NCBI RefSeq assembly: GCF_001536285.1
Contig: NZ_FAOZ01000022.1
Location: 1-64,000 of the forward strand
Direction of reading: 5' to 3'
DNA: 64,000 nucleotides
From: Parafrankia irregularis
Lineage (GTDB): Bacteria; Actinomycetota; Actinomycetes; Frankiales; Frankiaceae
The notes under the pieces are model-generated. The model worked only from the letters and a program-made list of their open reading frames with translations. It searched no databases and was not told where the DNA came from. Shown here in pieces: positions 27,482-38,001 of the stretch. Made by a program: the position numbers and the translations under genes. Position 1 is the stretch's first letter; every line of letters begins with the position of its first letter.

Positions 27482-28254
27482 TCGCCGCGCTGGGCCTCGG
27501 TGCGGCGATCGGAATCCTGCTCGGCCTGCTCGGCGGTGGCGGCGGCATCCTGGCCGTCCCCGCCCTCGTCTACGGAGCCGGACTGTCGGTGAAGGCCGCC
27601 GTGCCGACCTCGCTGGTGGTGGTCGGGATCTCGTCCGCCACCGGGCTGCTGCCCCGGCTGCGTGCCGGCCAGGTCCGCTGGCGCATCGCCGCGGTCGTCG
27701 GCACCGCCGGCGCGCTGGCGGCGTTCGGCGGCGCGGCCCTCAACCGGCTGCTCGACCCCCGCGTCGTCCTGATCGGGCTGGCGGCCGTCATGGTCGTCGC
27801 CGCGGCCCGCCTGCTGCACGGGGACACCGAGGCCGGTGGCGACTGCGCCCGGCCCGATGGCGGCGTCAACTGGCGCGGCTGCCTGCCCAAAGCCATCGCG
27901 ACCGGCATCACCGTCGGGTTCCTCACCGGCCTGTTCGGCGTCGGCGGCGGCTTCCTCGTCATCCCCGCGCTGGTCCTGTTCCTCGGCCTGCCCATGCCCC
28001 TGGCGGTCGGCACCTCCCTGGCTGTCCTCGTCATCAACTCCGCCGCCGGTTTCGCCGCCCATGCCGGTGACGCCACGCTCGACCACGGCATCACCGCCGC
28101 GTTCACCGCCACCGCGATCATCGGCTCGCTGCTGGCCGGACGGTTCGGTGCCAACCTGCCCGCCGACCGCCTGCGCAGGTCCTTCGCGTACCTCGTGCTC
28201 GCCGTCGCCGCGTTCGTCGCCGTCCAGGCCGCCGTCAACCCGCCCAGCAGCTGA
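27478..28254 (+). CDS. TauE/SafE family sulfite/organosulfur exporter
   Basis: A 258-residue inner-membrane protein with two repeated halves. Each half opens with the family loop: [17 protein letters not shown] near the start and [18 protein letters not shown] in the middle. Seven to eight hydrophobic helices are visible. Proteins of this family export sulfite or other sulfur anions. As the last gene of the persulfide operon it probably removes sulfite or thiosulfate produced by the dioxygenase. GTG 27478 overlaps the preceding TGA (GTGA). Confidence 0.88.
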   Translation: MIAALGLGAAIGILLGLLGGGGGILAVPALVYGAGLSVKAAVPTSLVVVGISSATGLLPRLRAGQVRWRIAAVVGTAGALAAFGGAALNRLLDPRVVLIGLAAVMVVAAARLLHGDTEAGGDCARPDGGVNWRGCLPKAIATGITVGFLTGLFGVGGGFLVIPALVLFLGLPMPLAVGTSLAVLVINSAAGFAAHAGDATLDHGITAAFTATAIIGSLLAGRFGANLPADRLRRSFAYLVLAVAAFVAVQAAVNPPSS

Positions 28255-28300
28255 CGTCCCGAAGCAACCGTCCCGAAGCGACGTCCCGAAGCGACGTCCC
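28255..28300. repeat. Short tandem repeat after tauE
   Basis: CGTCCCGAAGC(A/G)A(C) is repeated with starts at 28255, 28269, 28282 and 28295 (the last truncated to CGTCCC), period 13-14 bases. It occupies most of the gap between the convergent tauE and PAP2-like genes. It is not an evident terminator. Confidence 0.7.
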
Positions 28301-28313
28301 GCCGGGCAGCCCG

Positions 28314-29051
28314 CTACCTGGCGCCGACGAGCAGGTAGGCGGCCGTGACCGTCACCGCGGCCACCACCGCGCCGGCGACGGCCTGCGCCGGGGTGTGACC
28401 GTCAAGCTCGTCGTGATCCGCTGCGAGGTCCTGGCCCTCCGCCGGGCCTTCGGCCAGGCGGGCGGTCCGGGCCTGTACCCGCGCCCATGCCACGACCGGG
28501 ACCAGCAGCCAGCCGAACACGAAGGCCGGGCCGAACACGAAAAGGACGACGGTGGCGCAGCTGGCCGCCGCCGCCACATGTCCGCTGATCTTCCAGAACT
28601 TCGTGATCACCGTGAGAATCAGCGCCTCGACGATGATCGCCGCGTACACGGTGACCAGATTCCGCGGTGCGCCCAGCACCGCCAGCAGAAAGCAGCCGGC
28701 GCTCACCGACGCGCAGCCGAACAGCATCGGCGCCATCCGTTTGCTGCGTTCGGGAACGTGGTGGCCGGACCATCGGCGCTGCCGCACCCCGTGAAAGATG
28801 AACGCCATCGGGATGACCGTTCCGAACAGGATGGAGACGGCGCCCCAGAGCAGGGCGTGCGCGGGGTCCGGCGCGTCGTGCCAGGCGATGAGCGCGAGCA
28901 GCGCCGTGACGAGCACCGCCGGCGCGGCGACCTCGGCGACGATGACGGCGACCCGGGTCGCGGGTGTCGATTTCGGTGGTGTTCTGGTCGTGGTGGTCGT
29001 CACCTGATATCTGTCCGCCCCGCTTCCGCCGGAATCATTTTTCCCTGCCAT
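28314..29051 (-). CDS. PAP2-like integral membrane protein
   Basis: A 245-residue membrane protein with about six hydrophobic helices. A divergent PAP2 signature can be read: KRMAPM, then KISGHVAAAAS (the SGH motif), then WARVQAR ... HTPAQAVAGA, corresponding to the last Arg/His motif of lipid phosphatases. Conservation is loose, and phosphatase activity is not certain. The N-terminus is Ser/Thr-rich. ATG 29051. It is convergent with tauE and 75 bases downstream of the DNA methyltransferase on the same strand. Confidence 0.65.
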   Translation of the reverse strand: MAGKNDSGGSGADRYQVTTTTTRTPPKSTPATRVAVIVAEVAAPAVLVTALLALIAWHDAPDPAHALLWGAVSILFGTVIPMAFIFHGVRQRRWSGHHVPERSKRMAPMLFGCASVSAGCFLLAVLGAPRNLVTVYAAIIVEALILTVITKFWKISGHVAAAASCATVVLFVFGPAFVFGWLLVPVVAWARVQARTARLAEGPAEGQDLAADHDELDGHTPAQAVAGAVVAAVTVTAAYLLVGAR

Positions 29052-29126
29052 CCCGAGGATAATCGCAGGCGGCCGGACGACGGCCGTCCGACGGACTTGT
29101 CGGTGGGTCGGTCCGTACCAGGCATG

Positions 29127-30374
29127 TCACGGACGGAAGGCCCGGACATCGAACTCGAAGAGAGCCTTGTTCGAATTCCTCTTTCGTATTACCTCGACCT
29201 CTACACCAACATAGCCGAGCTCGCGCAGCATACGGGCGTACCAGTCCTGCGCGGGTACAACGTGACCGTAGAAGGTGGAGTTTCCGACAATATAGGAGAT
29301 CCGCCCGCCGGGCCGGACGAGACCGGTGCTGGCCTGGAAGTGCAGCCACATGTCGTGGTGGTATTTCCGGACGTACGCGGCCAGCAGCGGCCCGCTCCGG
29401 TCGTCGGCGGCGGCGATGCGCGCGCACACGGCGTCGAGCTCGTCGTCGACCGGCGTGCACGTGCTCGGCAGCCAGGTCCGCAGCCTCGACGTCGCGCTGC
29501 CCCACGTGCCGCCGATCGCGCGCCAGTCGAGCTGCCCGGCCTCCACGGGGCGGTCGAGGAAGCGCAGCCAGTACATGTAGGGCCGCAGCTCCCGGATGTA
29601 GGACATCCGGTTCACGTAGGGCGGGCTGGTAAGCACCAGGTCGGCCGGGCGCAGCCGGGCGGGGCATCCGCGCGAGTCCCCCTCGTGGACGGCCGCCGTG
29701 CCGGGCAGGTCGAGGCGGGCCGACTCGATGAGGTCCGTGGCCTCGGCCTCCCATCTCGCGATCGCGGCCCGCGCGATCGCGGCCCGTGAGATCGCGGCCT
29801 CCGCTGCCGGGGCGCGAGCGCGCAGGGACATCGACTGGTGGTTGAAGGCCGCGTTGCTGACGGAGATGAGCACCCGGCACAGCGCGATCTGGAGCAGGTC
29901 CGCGACCGGACCGCTGAAGGCGTCTATCTCGGCCCGTAGCGCTCGCAGCGCCTGCAGCTCACCGGGTCCCCACCAGCGCTCGATCCGGTGGATGTCCGGC
30001 TGCCACAGCGCCTTGTCCCGATCGCTGCGAGCGGCGCCGGCCGCCACGTCCCGGGCCGCGGCACTGGCCTGCTCGAGGGTGTCGTGCGGGTAGTGGCGGA
30101 CCTTCGCCCGGCCCAGCCAGACCAGGAACGGGTTGACGTCGGTGCTCTGACCGAGGTGCCCGAGCTCGGCCGCGGCCAGCGGCGTGGTTCCGGTCCCCGA
30201 GAAGGGGTCCGTGACGACCGATCCGGCGGGCAGCGCGCGTAGCCGGGCCCGCACGAGCCGAACCCCGAACGCGGGGGTGAGGCGAAGCCAGCCGTGCCGC
30301 CCCACGCCATGGTTCGCCCGAAATGTGAAGTGCTCGTTTCGCGCCAGGGACGTCCGGTCAATGGCCGCGGTCAT
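29127..30374 (-). CDS. DNA methyltransferase (N6-adenine/N4-cytosine type), orphan
   Basis: A 415-residue enzyme. SAM motif I DPFSGTGTTPLAAAELG lies near residues 50-66 and catalytic motif IV TSPPYVNRMSY near 245. SPPY is typical of amino-methyltransferases acting on adenine N6 or cytosine N4. The roughly 190 residues between them, with an Ala/Arg-rich helix partly encoded by repeats (GCGATCGCGGCCCG around 29755-29800), may form the target-recognition region. No restriction gene is adjacent. GGGAGGT just before ATG 30374 supports that start over the upstream ATG 30407. Confidence 0.88.
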   Translation of the reverse strand: MTAAIDRTSLARNEHFTFRANHGVGRHGWLRLTPAFGVRLVRARLRALPAGSVVTDPFSGTGTTPLAAAELGHLGQSTDVNPFLVWLGRAKVRHYPHDTLEQASAAARDVAAGAARSDRDKALWQPDIHRIERWWGPGELQALRALRAEIDAFSGPVADLLQIALCRVLISVSNAAFNHQSMSLRARAPAAEAAISRAAIARAAIARWEAEATDLIESARLDLPGTAAVHEGDSRGCPARLRPADLVLTSPPYVNRMSYIRELRPYMYWLRFLDRPVEAGQLDWRAIGGTWGSATSRLRTWLPSTCTPVDDELDAVCARIAAADDRSGPLLAAYVRKYHHDMWLHFQASTGLVRPGGRISYIVGNSTFYGHVVPAQDWYARMLRELGYVGVEVEVIRKRNSNKALFEFDVRAFRP

Positions 30375-30780
30375 ATGACCTCCCGAAGATGCTCCGATGT
30401 TCGGCATGGTGACCTGCCCCGGAATGTCACCCTGGCAATGTCACCCTGGCACTGCAGACCCGGATCGGCTATCCCGGGACGTGAACCCCGACACCCCCTC
30501 ACGATGCGGATCCGGAGGCCGCGACACGATTCGCACCGAACCCGACTGGAGAAGGCTCCCCTACGGCCGCCCGCCGCACTTGCTCTAAAGCACAGGCGGG
30601 CCGCCGTCGATCGAGCCTGGTCACCGCCCCTTTATCTACACCGCAGCGATCTCCATGCCGCAATGGCATGGCACTGTCGGGTGATTTCGGCGGTGGCTTG
30701 CCACCTCCGGTGCGTACTTCCCAAAAGCCCTTCTGAAAGCGACGCGCCCTGACGAGGGCCGTCGCGGAGAGGTGTGTTGG
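30375..30780. other. Divergent intergenic region (methyltransferase / patatin)
   Basis: This region contains a 14-bp tandem duplication (30423-30450, listed separately), partly mirrored by GGTGAC at 30408-30413. It should hold promoters for both neighbouring genes. No small gene is supported. Confidence 0.45.
30423..30450. repeat. Exact 14-bp tandem duplication
   Basis: AATGTCACCCTGGC occurs at 30423-30436 and again at 30437-30450. With GGTGAC at 30408-30413 the GTCACC cores form an inverted pair. It could be an operator array upstream of the DNA methyltransferase. Confidence 0.7.
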
Positions 30781-31611
30781 ATGCGGCACGCGCTGGTCCT
30801 CGGCGGCGGAGGCGTGGCCGGCATCGCCTGGGAGATCGGCCTGCTGGTCGGTCTCGCGGAGGCGGGCATCGATGTGACCGATGCCGATCTGGTCGTCGGA
30901 ACCTCGGCAGGATCTGCCGTGGGCACGATGATCAGCAGTGGCGCGGACCTGGACCTGCTGTATTCACGGCAGCTGGCTCCCGCCGACCCGGCCGCTGAAC
31001 CGACCGTCGAATTCGACTACAGCGAACTCATGTCGACCCTTGCTCAGGTCACCGCGGGCTCTCGGGGCGCACGCGACGCCCGGGCCCGGATCGGTGCGTA
31101 CGCGCTGACTGCCGCGGTCCCCTCAGAAGAGGATCGCTGGCAGATCGTGGCCGGCCGGCTGCCCGTGCGCGAATGGCCTCGCCGTCGCCTGATGGTGGTG
31201 GCGGTGGAGGCCGAAACGGGTGACTGGGTGGCGTTCGACCGCGACTCGGGAGTCCACCTGGTCGACGCGGTGGCGGCGAGCTCCGCACTGCCCGGCGTGT
31301 TTCCGCCGGTGACCGTGGACCACCGCCGGTATGTCGACGGCGGAATGCGATCCGTGATCAATGCCGATCTGGCGGAGGGCCATGAACGGGTGCTGATTCT
31401 CGCCCCGGTCAACGGCCTGGGCATTCCGACCGAGGTGCGGCGCCTCGAACGCGCGGGCAGCCGGGTGCTCGTGGTCGCCGCGGACGAGGCGTCCCGGGCC
31501 GCGTTCGGCTCGAACATTCTCGACCCGGCGATCCGTGCCGACGCCGCCCGGGCGGGACGGGCGCAGGCCGCCGCGGTCGCGGACAGCGTCCGCGACCTGT
31601 GGAAGGGCTGA
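30781..31611 (+). CDS. Patatin-like phospholipase (RssA-like)
   Basis: A 276-residue serine lipase-fold protein. The oxyanion loop GGGGVAG (residues 8-14), nucleophile Ser in GTSAGS (about 43-48) and the partner Asp in YVDGGMRS (about 188-195) form the patatin catalytic dyad. It is a small bacterial patatin, probably cytoplasmic or membrane-associated, hydrolysing acyl lipids. GGAGAGG eight bases upstream supports ATG 30781. It stands alone and is convergent with the LLM oxidoreductase. Confidence 0.9.
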   Translation: MRHALVLGGGGVAGIAWEIGLLVGLAEAGIDVTDADLVVGTSAGSAVGTMISSGADLDLLYSRQLAPADPAAEPTVEFDYSELMSTLAQVTAGSRGARDARARIGAYALTAAVPSEEDRWQIVAGRLPVREWPRRRLMVVAVEAETGDWVAFDRDSGVHLVDAVAASSALPGVFPPVTVDHRRYVDGGMRSVINADLAEGHERVLILAPVNGLGIPTEVRRLERAGSRVLVVAADEASRAAFGSNILDPAIRADAARAGRAQAAAVADSVRDLWKG

Positions 31612-31672
31612 CCCGCCGATTCCCCGGCCCGGCGCCGGCGGCTGGTCTCGGCCGCCGGCGCCCGGCCCCGGG

Positions 31673-32545
31673 TCAGAGCTTGGCGGCCGCGGGGACCACC
31701 TGCTCGCCCAGGATCCGCAGCGGTTCGACGTCCCAGATGTCGGCGACGCTCCCGAGCGCGACCGAGACACCGAGGTCGGCAAGCGTTCCGAGATCGTCCA
31801 GGATGCGCCCGACGTTCTCGCCGGAGGGACCCACGTCGAACGAGTAGTAGCAGGTCTTGGTGATCTCGTCGTAGTCGCGCCCCTCGGCGTCACAGTGACG
31901 GCGCAGGACGTCCAGCTTGTGCCGCAGCTCCGGACCGAAGAAAAGGTTGCAGGCCTGCCCGTACCTCGCCACCAGCCGCAGCGTCTTCTTCTCTCCCCCA
32001 CCGCCGATCATGATCGGCGGGTGCGGGCGGGTGAGCGGCGCGGGAACGTTCAGCGGCCGGGCCAGCTGGTAGTGCTTCCCGGACCAGGGGCTCTCGTCCT
32101 CCGACCACATCCGCAGGCAGATCTGCAGGGTCTCCTCAAGTCGCTCGAACCGCTCGGCGACGGGCGGAAAGGGAATGCCCAGCCCGACCGATTCCTCCTC
32201 GTTCCAGGCCGCGCCGATACCGAGCATCGCCCGGCCGCCGGAGAGCACGTCGAGGGTGCTGATGATTTTGGCCAGAACTCCCGGTTCCCGGTAAACGGTC
32301 CCCGTGACCAGGGTCAGGAGGGTGACCCGGCTCGTGTTCGCCGCCAGAAAGCCGAGTGTCGTGTAGGCCTCGAGCATGTCGTGCTCGGGCGGGCCGACGA
32401 AGGCGATCTGGAAGAAGTGGTCCATCACCGCCAGATAGTCGAACCCCGCCGCGTCCACCTCCCGGGCGACCTCGGCGAGCGCGGGCCCGAGGTCCGCGGG
32501 CCCAGCGGGACGGGTGAAGTCCGGAATCTGAACGCCAAGTCGCAC
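31673..32545 (-). CDS. LLM-class F420-dependent oxidoreductase
   Basis: A 290-residue TIM-barrel flavin/F420 oxidoreductase: VQIPDF at the start, FDYLAVMDHFFQI, then LTLVTGTVYREPGVLAKIIS and IGAAWNEEESVGLGIPFPP, and PPIMIGGGGEKKTLRLVARY. This fits the LLM class F420-dependent group common in actinomycetes. The substrate is unknown. GTG 32545 is chosen because GAGAGGAGA lies six bases upstream and homologues begin with the VRLGVQIP strand; longer frames would add an unrelated tail. Confidence 0.88.
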   Translation of the reverse strand: MRLGVQIPDFTRPAGPADLGPALAEVAREVDAAGFDYLAVMDHFFQIAFVGPPEHDMLEAYTTLGFLAANTSRVTLLTLVTGTVYREPGVLAKIISTLDVLSGGRAMLGIGAAWNEEESVGLGIPFPPVAERFERLEETLQICLRMWSEDESPWSGKHYQLARPLNVPAPLTRPHPPIMIGGGGEKKTLRLVARYGQACNLFFGPELRHKLDVLRRHCDAEGRDYDEITKTCYYSFDVGPSGENVGRILDDLGTLADLGVSVALGSVADIWDVEPLRILGEQVVPAAAKL

Positions 32546-32714
32546 GTCGTCTCCTCTCAGGCGGCGCGGCCGTCCGGGACTCGGTTTTCTCCCGTCATCA
32601 GACCACGCGGCGACGCTGTCGACACCAGCATCCGCCCGTGCGACGTCCACCCCGGACAACGTCCACCCAGACCTCCCGCCACGGACCACCACCCATTGCA
32701 GCTCACGAGGTCGC

Positions 32715-35135
32715 GTGCAGCAGAATTTGGCCTATGTCCAGGCCAGCCACCAGCCGTGCCGTTTGCGGAGATCGGGCGAGTGGCGGTTGAACATCTCCCC
32801 ACCAGCGCCCCGCCGATTCCGTGTGATCCGGCTGGCGCAGCTTTCGCTGCTGCTCGCCGCCGGGCTGTACGCGGTACTCACGCTGGCCGGCGCCTCCAGC
32901 GACGAGCCGGCCGTCCTGGCGCTGCGGACGTCCATCATCGTCGTGTCGGGCCTGCTGTGCATCCTGCGTGCGGTCCTGCTGCGCGGTGCGCGCGCCCCGT
33001 GGGCGCTGTTCGGCGCCGGGATCATCAGCTACGGTCTCGCCGGCGCCTATTTCAGCCTGGTGGTCGAAGAGCCCACGGGCGGTGCGGGCAGCGGTGAGAA
33101 CAGCATCGTCTCGGCGGCCGACATCGGCTGGCTCCTCTTCTACCCCGCCTGTTATGTCGCGGTCATCCTTTTGCTGCGGCAGCGGATCCTTCGCTTTCAC
33201 CCGAGCGTGTGGCTCGACGCCCTGGTCGGCGTCCTCGGGGTGGCCGCGCTGTGCAGCGGAATCACTCCGTGGATCTCGGAGGCGGATCCCGGTGACACCG
33301 CGACCATCGTGTTCGGGCTCATCTACCCGCTCGCCGACCTGCTGCTGCTCCTGTTGGTCGTCACGGCCTTCGGGCTGATGGACTGGCGCCCGGGGCAGGT
33401 GTGGTGGCTGCTCGGCACCGGGCTCGGCGGCTTCGCCCTGGCCGACTCCTACGTCCTGTACCTGATTGCGAACGGGCAGTACACGCAGGGCGGCCTGTTG
33501 GACATCGTCTGGGTGCTGTCGCTGCTGACCCCCGCGTTCGCGGCCTGGCAGCGCCAGCCCTGGCGCAGACCGGCGCGGATGTCCGGCTGGAGCGTCATCA
33601 CCGTGCCGCTGGTGCTCAGCGTCGTCGCGATCGCGCTGCTCGTGCTCGGATCGACCGTGCACCTTCCGCTGGTGACGGTGATCCTGGCGGCGACGACCGT
33701 GCTCGCCGCGCTCGCCCGCGCCGCGATGACCTTCATCGAGGTCCAGCAGCTCGCCGAGAGCAGGGCGCTGGCCCACACCGACGATCTCACCGGGCTGACG
33801 AACCGGCGGGGTTTCCTCGAACGGCTCTCCCAGATGGAGATGAACTCCGGGCAGGGCGACTCGTCCGCACTGCTCCTGCTCGACCTGGACCGCTTCAAGG
33901 AGATCAACGACTCGTTCGGCCACCACCTGGGCGACGCGCTGCTCATCGAGGTCGGCGCCCGCATCTCGGGCGCCCTGCGGCCCGGTGATCTACAGGCTCG
34001 CCTCGGCGGGGACGAGTTCGCCGTGCTGCTGGAGGACGCCGACGCCGACGCCGCCCGGCTGGTGGCCGAGCGGGTGCTGCAGGCGCTGTCGGGCCCGTTC
34101 GAGGTCGGCGGGATGACCCTGCACGTCGGCGCGAGCATCGGCGCGGCCCTCTACCCGGAACACGCACTCGACGCACAGACGTTGCTCCAGCGTGCGGATG
34201 TCGCCATGTACGGTGCGAAGGCCGGCCGGACCGGCGTCGGCTACTACCGGCCCGGCGCGGAGGTCGACACGCTGCTGCGCCTCGACATGATCGAGTCACT
34301 GCGCGCGGCCCTGGGAACCGGCCAGATCGAGGTCCACTACCAGGTGAAGGTCGATCTCGGCTCCGGGAGCCCGCACGGTGTGGAGGCCCTCGTCCGCTGG
34401 CGGCACCCGACCCGGGGCCTGCTCGCACCGGACGCCTTCGTGCCGCTCGCCGAGCAGGCGGGGCTGATGCGCAAGCTCACCATCGAGGTGCTGGAGCTGG
34501 CGCTCGCCCAGTGCCGGCGCTGGCGGGACGGCGGTGTCGACATGACGGTCGCCGTCAACCTCGCCGCCTCGGACCTGCTCGACCGCGCCTTCCCGGAGCA
34601 GGTCCGCGGGCTGCTGCAGCAGTACGGTCTGCCGCCCTCGGCGCTGGAGGTGGAGATCACCGAGACGACGCTGATGCGCGATCTCGTGCGTTCCGCCGCG
34701 GTGCTGGACGAGCTGCGCGAGCTCGGGGTGAAGATCGCCGTCGACGACTACGGCACGGGCTATTCCTCGCTCGCGTATCTCCAGGAGCTTCCGGTCGACA
34801 TCCTGAAGCTGGACAAGTCGTTCGTCACGCGGCTGGAGGACGGGTCCGAGCGGCGCCGGCAGAAGGCGGAGGCGATCGTCCGGTCGACGATCGGGCTCGC
34901 GCACGCGCTGGGCCTGCGGATCGTGGTGGAGGGCGTGGACAGTGCGAGCGTGCTCGCCAAGCTGCGCAGCTACGGCTGTGACCTGGCCCAGGGCTACTTC
35001 CTGGGCCGGCCGCGGCCCGCGACCGAGCTGACGGCGACCCTGTCCGCGCTCGGCCACCAGGACTGCGCGCAGCACCTGACCCCGACGCCGGCCCCGGCCC
35101 CGGCCCCGACTCCGATGGGTCCGCTGCGATGCTGA
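32715..35135 (+). CDS. Membrane GGDEF-EAL cyclic-di-GMP enzyme
   Basis: An 806-residue protein. About ten hydrophobic helices fill residues 37-340. The GGDEF domain (about 350-510) is intact, with RLGGDEFAVLL and an upstream RPGD that fits the inhibitory I-site. The EAL domain (about 525-780) keeps VEALVRWRHP, NLAASDLLD, ITETTLM, DDYGTGYSSL and LKLDKSF. Both synthesis and breakdown of c-di-GMP are therefore possible. A Pro/Ala repeat ends the protein. GTG 32715 is the longest start; GTG 32823 would begin just before the first membrane helix. The stop overlaps the aat start by 7 bases. Confidence 0.92.
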   Translation: MQQNLAYVQASHQPCRLRRSGEWRLNISPPAPRRFRVIRLAQLSLLLAAGLYAVLTLAGASSDEPAVLALRTSIIVVSGLLCILRAVLLRGARAPWALFGAGIISYGLAGAYFSLVVEEPTGGAGSGENSIVSAADIGWLLFYPACYVAVILLLRQRILRFHPSVWLDALVGVLGVAALCSGITPWISEADPGDTATIVFGLIYPLADLLLLLLVVTAFGLMDWRPGQVWWLLGTGLGGFALADSYVLYLIANGQYTQGGLLDIVWVLSLLTPAFAAWQRQPWRRPARMSGWSVITVPLVLSVVAIALLVLGSTVHLPLVTVILAATTVLAALARAAMTFIEVQQLAESRALAHTDDLTGLTNRRGFLERLSQMEMNSGQGDSSALLLLDLDRFKEINDSFGHHLGDALLIEVGARISGALRPGDLQARLGGDEFAVLLEDADADAARLVAERVLQALSGPFEVGGMTLHVGASIGAALYPEHALDAQTLLQRADVAMYGAKAGRTGVGYYRPGAEVDTLLRLDMIESLRAALGTGQIEVHYQVKVDLGSGSPHGVEALVRWRHPTRGLLAPDAFVPLAEQAGLMRKLTIEVLELALAQCRRWRDGGVDMTVAVNLAASDLLDRAFPEQVRGLLQQYGLPPSALEVEITETTLMRDLVRSAAVLDELRELGVKIAVDDYGTGYSSLAYLQELPVDILKLDKSFVTRLEDGSERRRQKAEAIVRSTIGLAHALGLRIVVEGVDSASVLAKLRSYGCDLAQGYFLGRPRPATELTATLSALGHQDCAQHLTPTPAPAPAPTPMGPLRC

Positions 35136-36007
35136 CCCCGCCGAGCCCCGAACCGCCCTCCTCGGGCTGGGACCATCCGATCCTGGCCCGGTACCTGGAT
35201 CAGGCCCCGCCGTACGGGCCGGTCGCCGCCGGCGGTGGGATGACCCCGGCGACCCTGGTCGGGGCCTACCGCCAGGGGGTCTTCCCGTGGCCGACCGACG
35301 ATCCCGCCGAGGCCGACGAGCTGCGCGCGGCACTGGGCGTGGCCGTCGCCCGCGGGGCGATCCCCCGGATCCCGGCTGAGCGGGGCGGTCGCCGCCGCCG
35401 GATCACCGGTGGGCACCCGGAGCTGCTGGACCCGCCCTGGTGGTGCCCGGATCCGCGGACCGTGCTCGCGCCCGGCACCATGCGGATCCGCCGCTCGCTG
35501 GTCAAACGCCTGCGCAACAGCACCTGGACCAGCACCATGAACGAATGCTTCGTGGACGTCGTCCGCCACTGCCGGCGCGACGGCCCGCACCAGTGGATAA
35601 CCGAGGACCTCATCGAGGGCTTCGCCGAGCTGCATGCCTGCGGCTGGGCCCACAGCATCGAGATCTGGGACGACGACCGCCTGGTCGGCGGGATGTACGG
35701 CGTGCTGGTCGGGCGGATCTTCTGCGGTGAGTCCATGTTCCACCGCGCCTCGGACGCCTCGAAGGTCGCCCTGGTCGACTTCCTGGACCGCTTCGGGCAG
35801 GCCGGCGGGGTGCTCCTCGACACGCAGCTCACCACCGAGCACCTGATCACGCTCGGAGTGCAGGAGATTCCGCGCTCGGAGTTCCTCGCGACTCTGCGGG
35901 CCGTCCGTGATCATCGCATCCGCCTCGAATGCGACCGGCTTCCGGTCTCCCGCCTCGCGCCGCCGCGCAGGCCACCGCAGAACCGTCTCCGGCCGACCGA
36001 CGCCTGA
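35129..36007 (+). CDS. aat: Leucyl/phenylalanyl-tRNA-protein transferase
   Basis: A 292-residue enzyme of the N-end rule pathway that adds Leu or Phe from tRNA to proteins with N-terminal Arg or Lys. Typical segments are AYRQGVFPWP near residue 50, WWCPDPRTVL near 108, TMNECFVDVV, WITEDLIEGF, and GGMYGVLVGRIFCGESMFHR followed by ASDASKVALV. It is somewhat longer than the E. coli enzyme because of an Arg-rich insert (about 75-100). ATG 35129 overlaps the end of the GGDEF-EAL gene, so the two are co-transcribed. Confidence 0.92.
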   Translation: MLTPPSPEPPSSGWDHPILARYLDQAPPYGPVAAGGGMTPATLVGAYRQGVFPWPTDDPAEADELRAALGVAVARGAIPRIPAERGGRRRRITGGHPELLDPPWWCPDPRTVLAPGTMRIRRSLVKRLRNSTWTSTMNECFVDVVRHCRRDGPHQWITEDLIEGFAELHACGWAHSIEIWDDDRLVGGMYGVLVGRIFCGESMFHRASDASKVALVDFLDRFGQAGGVLLDTQLTTEHLITLGVQEIPRSEFLATLRAVRDHRIRLECDRLPVSRLAPPRRPPQNRLRPTDA

Positions 36008-36675
<668 letters not shown>

Positions 36676-37953
36676 ATGGCCCGTCGTCACCACCGGAAGC
36701 TACGAGTGGCAGGCGGGCTCGTCACGTCCGCCGTGATCGCCCTCGCCGGATGCTCCCTGGTCGGGTCCGCCGACGACGGCGCCAGCGCACGGAAGGCCGG
36801 CTGTGTCGCACCTGGAGTGACCGACGACGAGATCCAGATCGGGTTCGTCGTCCCGGACACGGGCCCGCTGGCGAAACCCCTGGCGGCGATGCGCAGCGGC
36901 TTCGACGCACGCATCGGCCTCGCGAACGCCGACGGTGGGATCCACGGCCGGCGCATCGTCGCCACCGCGCGGGATGACGAGTCCAGCCCGGCCACGAATA
37001 ATGAGGTCGTCCGTGACCTCATCGATCGGAAGAATGTTTTCGGCCTGGTGGAGGCGACAACAGCGGCCTCCGGCGGCGCTGACTACCTGCACGACCTCAA
37101 TATTCCGGTTGCCGGGCTGCCGGCCGAGGGCGTGTGGTCCAAATACCAGAACATGTTCGCGTACTCCTACGTGTTCGGCGAAGGCCCGTCCGTCGACACC
37201 TTCGGCCGGTACGTGAAAGCACGCGGAGGTACCACCGCCGCCGTCATCAGGACCGATATCGGTGACGCCCCCCAGGACTTCAGCAGCAAGATCGTGGACA
37301 GTCTCGTCGCCACCGGAATCAGAATCCTGCCCGGCCCGTTCATCTGGAACCTGAACACGACCACGCCCGAGGCGATGGCCCAGCAGCTCAAGGCCTCGGG
37401 TGCGGACACGATCATCGCGCCCATCTCCAGCGACGAGCTCGCCGACATCATGCGGGTGGGGCAGCGGATCGGCCTGAAGCCGAGAGTCATGCTCGCCGCC
37501 AACGGCTACGATCCGAGCCTGCTGGCCCGGCAGGGCAACGCGCTGGCCGGCCTGACCACCTTCGTCAACTACGTGCCCTTCGAGGCACGCACCCCGTCAC
37601 AGCAGATCTACCTGAACGCGATGAGCGAGTTCGCGCCCCAGCTGAGCCGGCCCGACCAGGAGCTCGCGCTGGTGTCCTACATCCTCACGGACGTCTTCCT
37701 GCACGGGCTCGAGCTCGCCGGCCCCTGCCCGACCCGCACCGGTTTCATCGACACCCTGCGCGGGTCCAAGGGCTACAACGCCTCCGGGCTGCTGGCCGGC
37801 GACGTGGACTTCCGCAACGACTTCGGCAGGATCAGCAGCTGCTACAGCTTCGTTCAGGTCAACGACGCGGGCACCGGCTTCGACATCGTCCGCAACGAGG
37901 CGCCCGGCGCCCAGAACGCCTCCCTCTGGTGCGGCCAGCGCCTCGACCACTGA
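36676..37953 (+). CDS. ABC transporter substrate-binding lipoprotein (branched-chain amino acid type)
   Basis: A 425-residue periplasmic-binding-fold protein. It has a signal peptide with lipobox (IALAGC, Cys about 26), then IQIGFVVPDTGPLAKPLAAMRSG, NADGGIHGRRI, and the Peripla_BP_6 core. Four or more Cys in the mature part suggest disulfides. Ligands of this family are amino acids, amides or aromatic acids. GGAGGAG five bases before ATG 36676 is a strong ribosome site. No permease or ATPase gene accompanies it, so it serves a remote transporter or acts as a receptor. Confidence 0.88.
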   Translation: MARRHHRKLRVAGGLVTSAVIALAGCSLVGSADDGASARKAGCVAPGVTDDEIQIGFVVPDTGPLAKPLAAMRSGFDARIGLANADGGIHGRRIVATARDDESSPATNNEVVRDLIDRKNVFGLVEATTAASGGADYLHDLNIPVAGLPAEGVWSKYQNMFAYSYVFGEGPSVDTFGRYVKARGGTTAAVIRTDIGDAPQDFSSKIVDSLVATGIRILPGPFIWNLNTTTPEAMAQQLKASGADTIIAPISSDELADIMRVGQRIGLKPRVMLAANGYDPSLLARQGNALAGLTTFVNYVPFEARTPSQQIYLNAMSEFAPQLSRPDQELALVSYILTDVFLHGLELAGPCPTRTGFIDTLRGSKGYNASGLLAGDVDFRNDFGRISSCYSFVQVNDAGTGFDIVRNEAPGAQNASLWCGQRLDH

Positions 37954-38001
37954 GCTGGCCGCGGCCGCCGGCCGCCGCCACCTCCGGCCTTGCTGTCAGA
38001 C

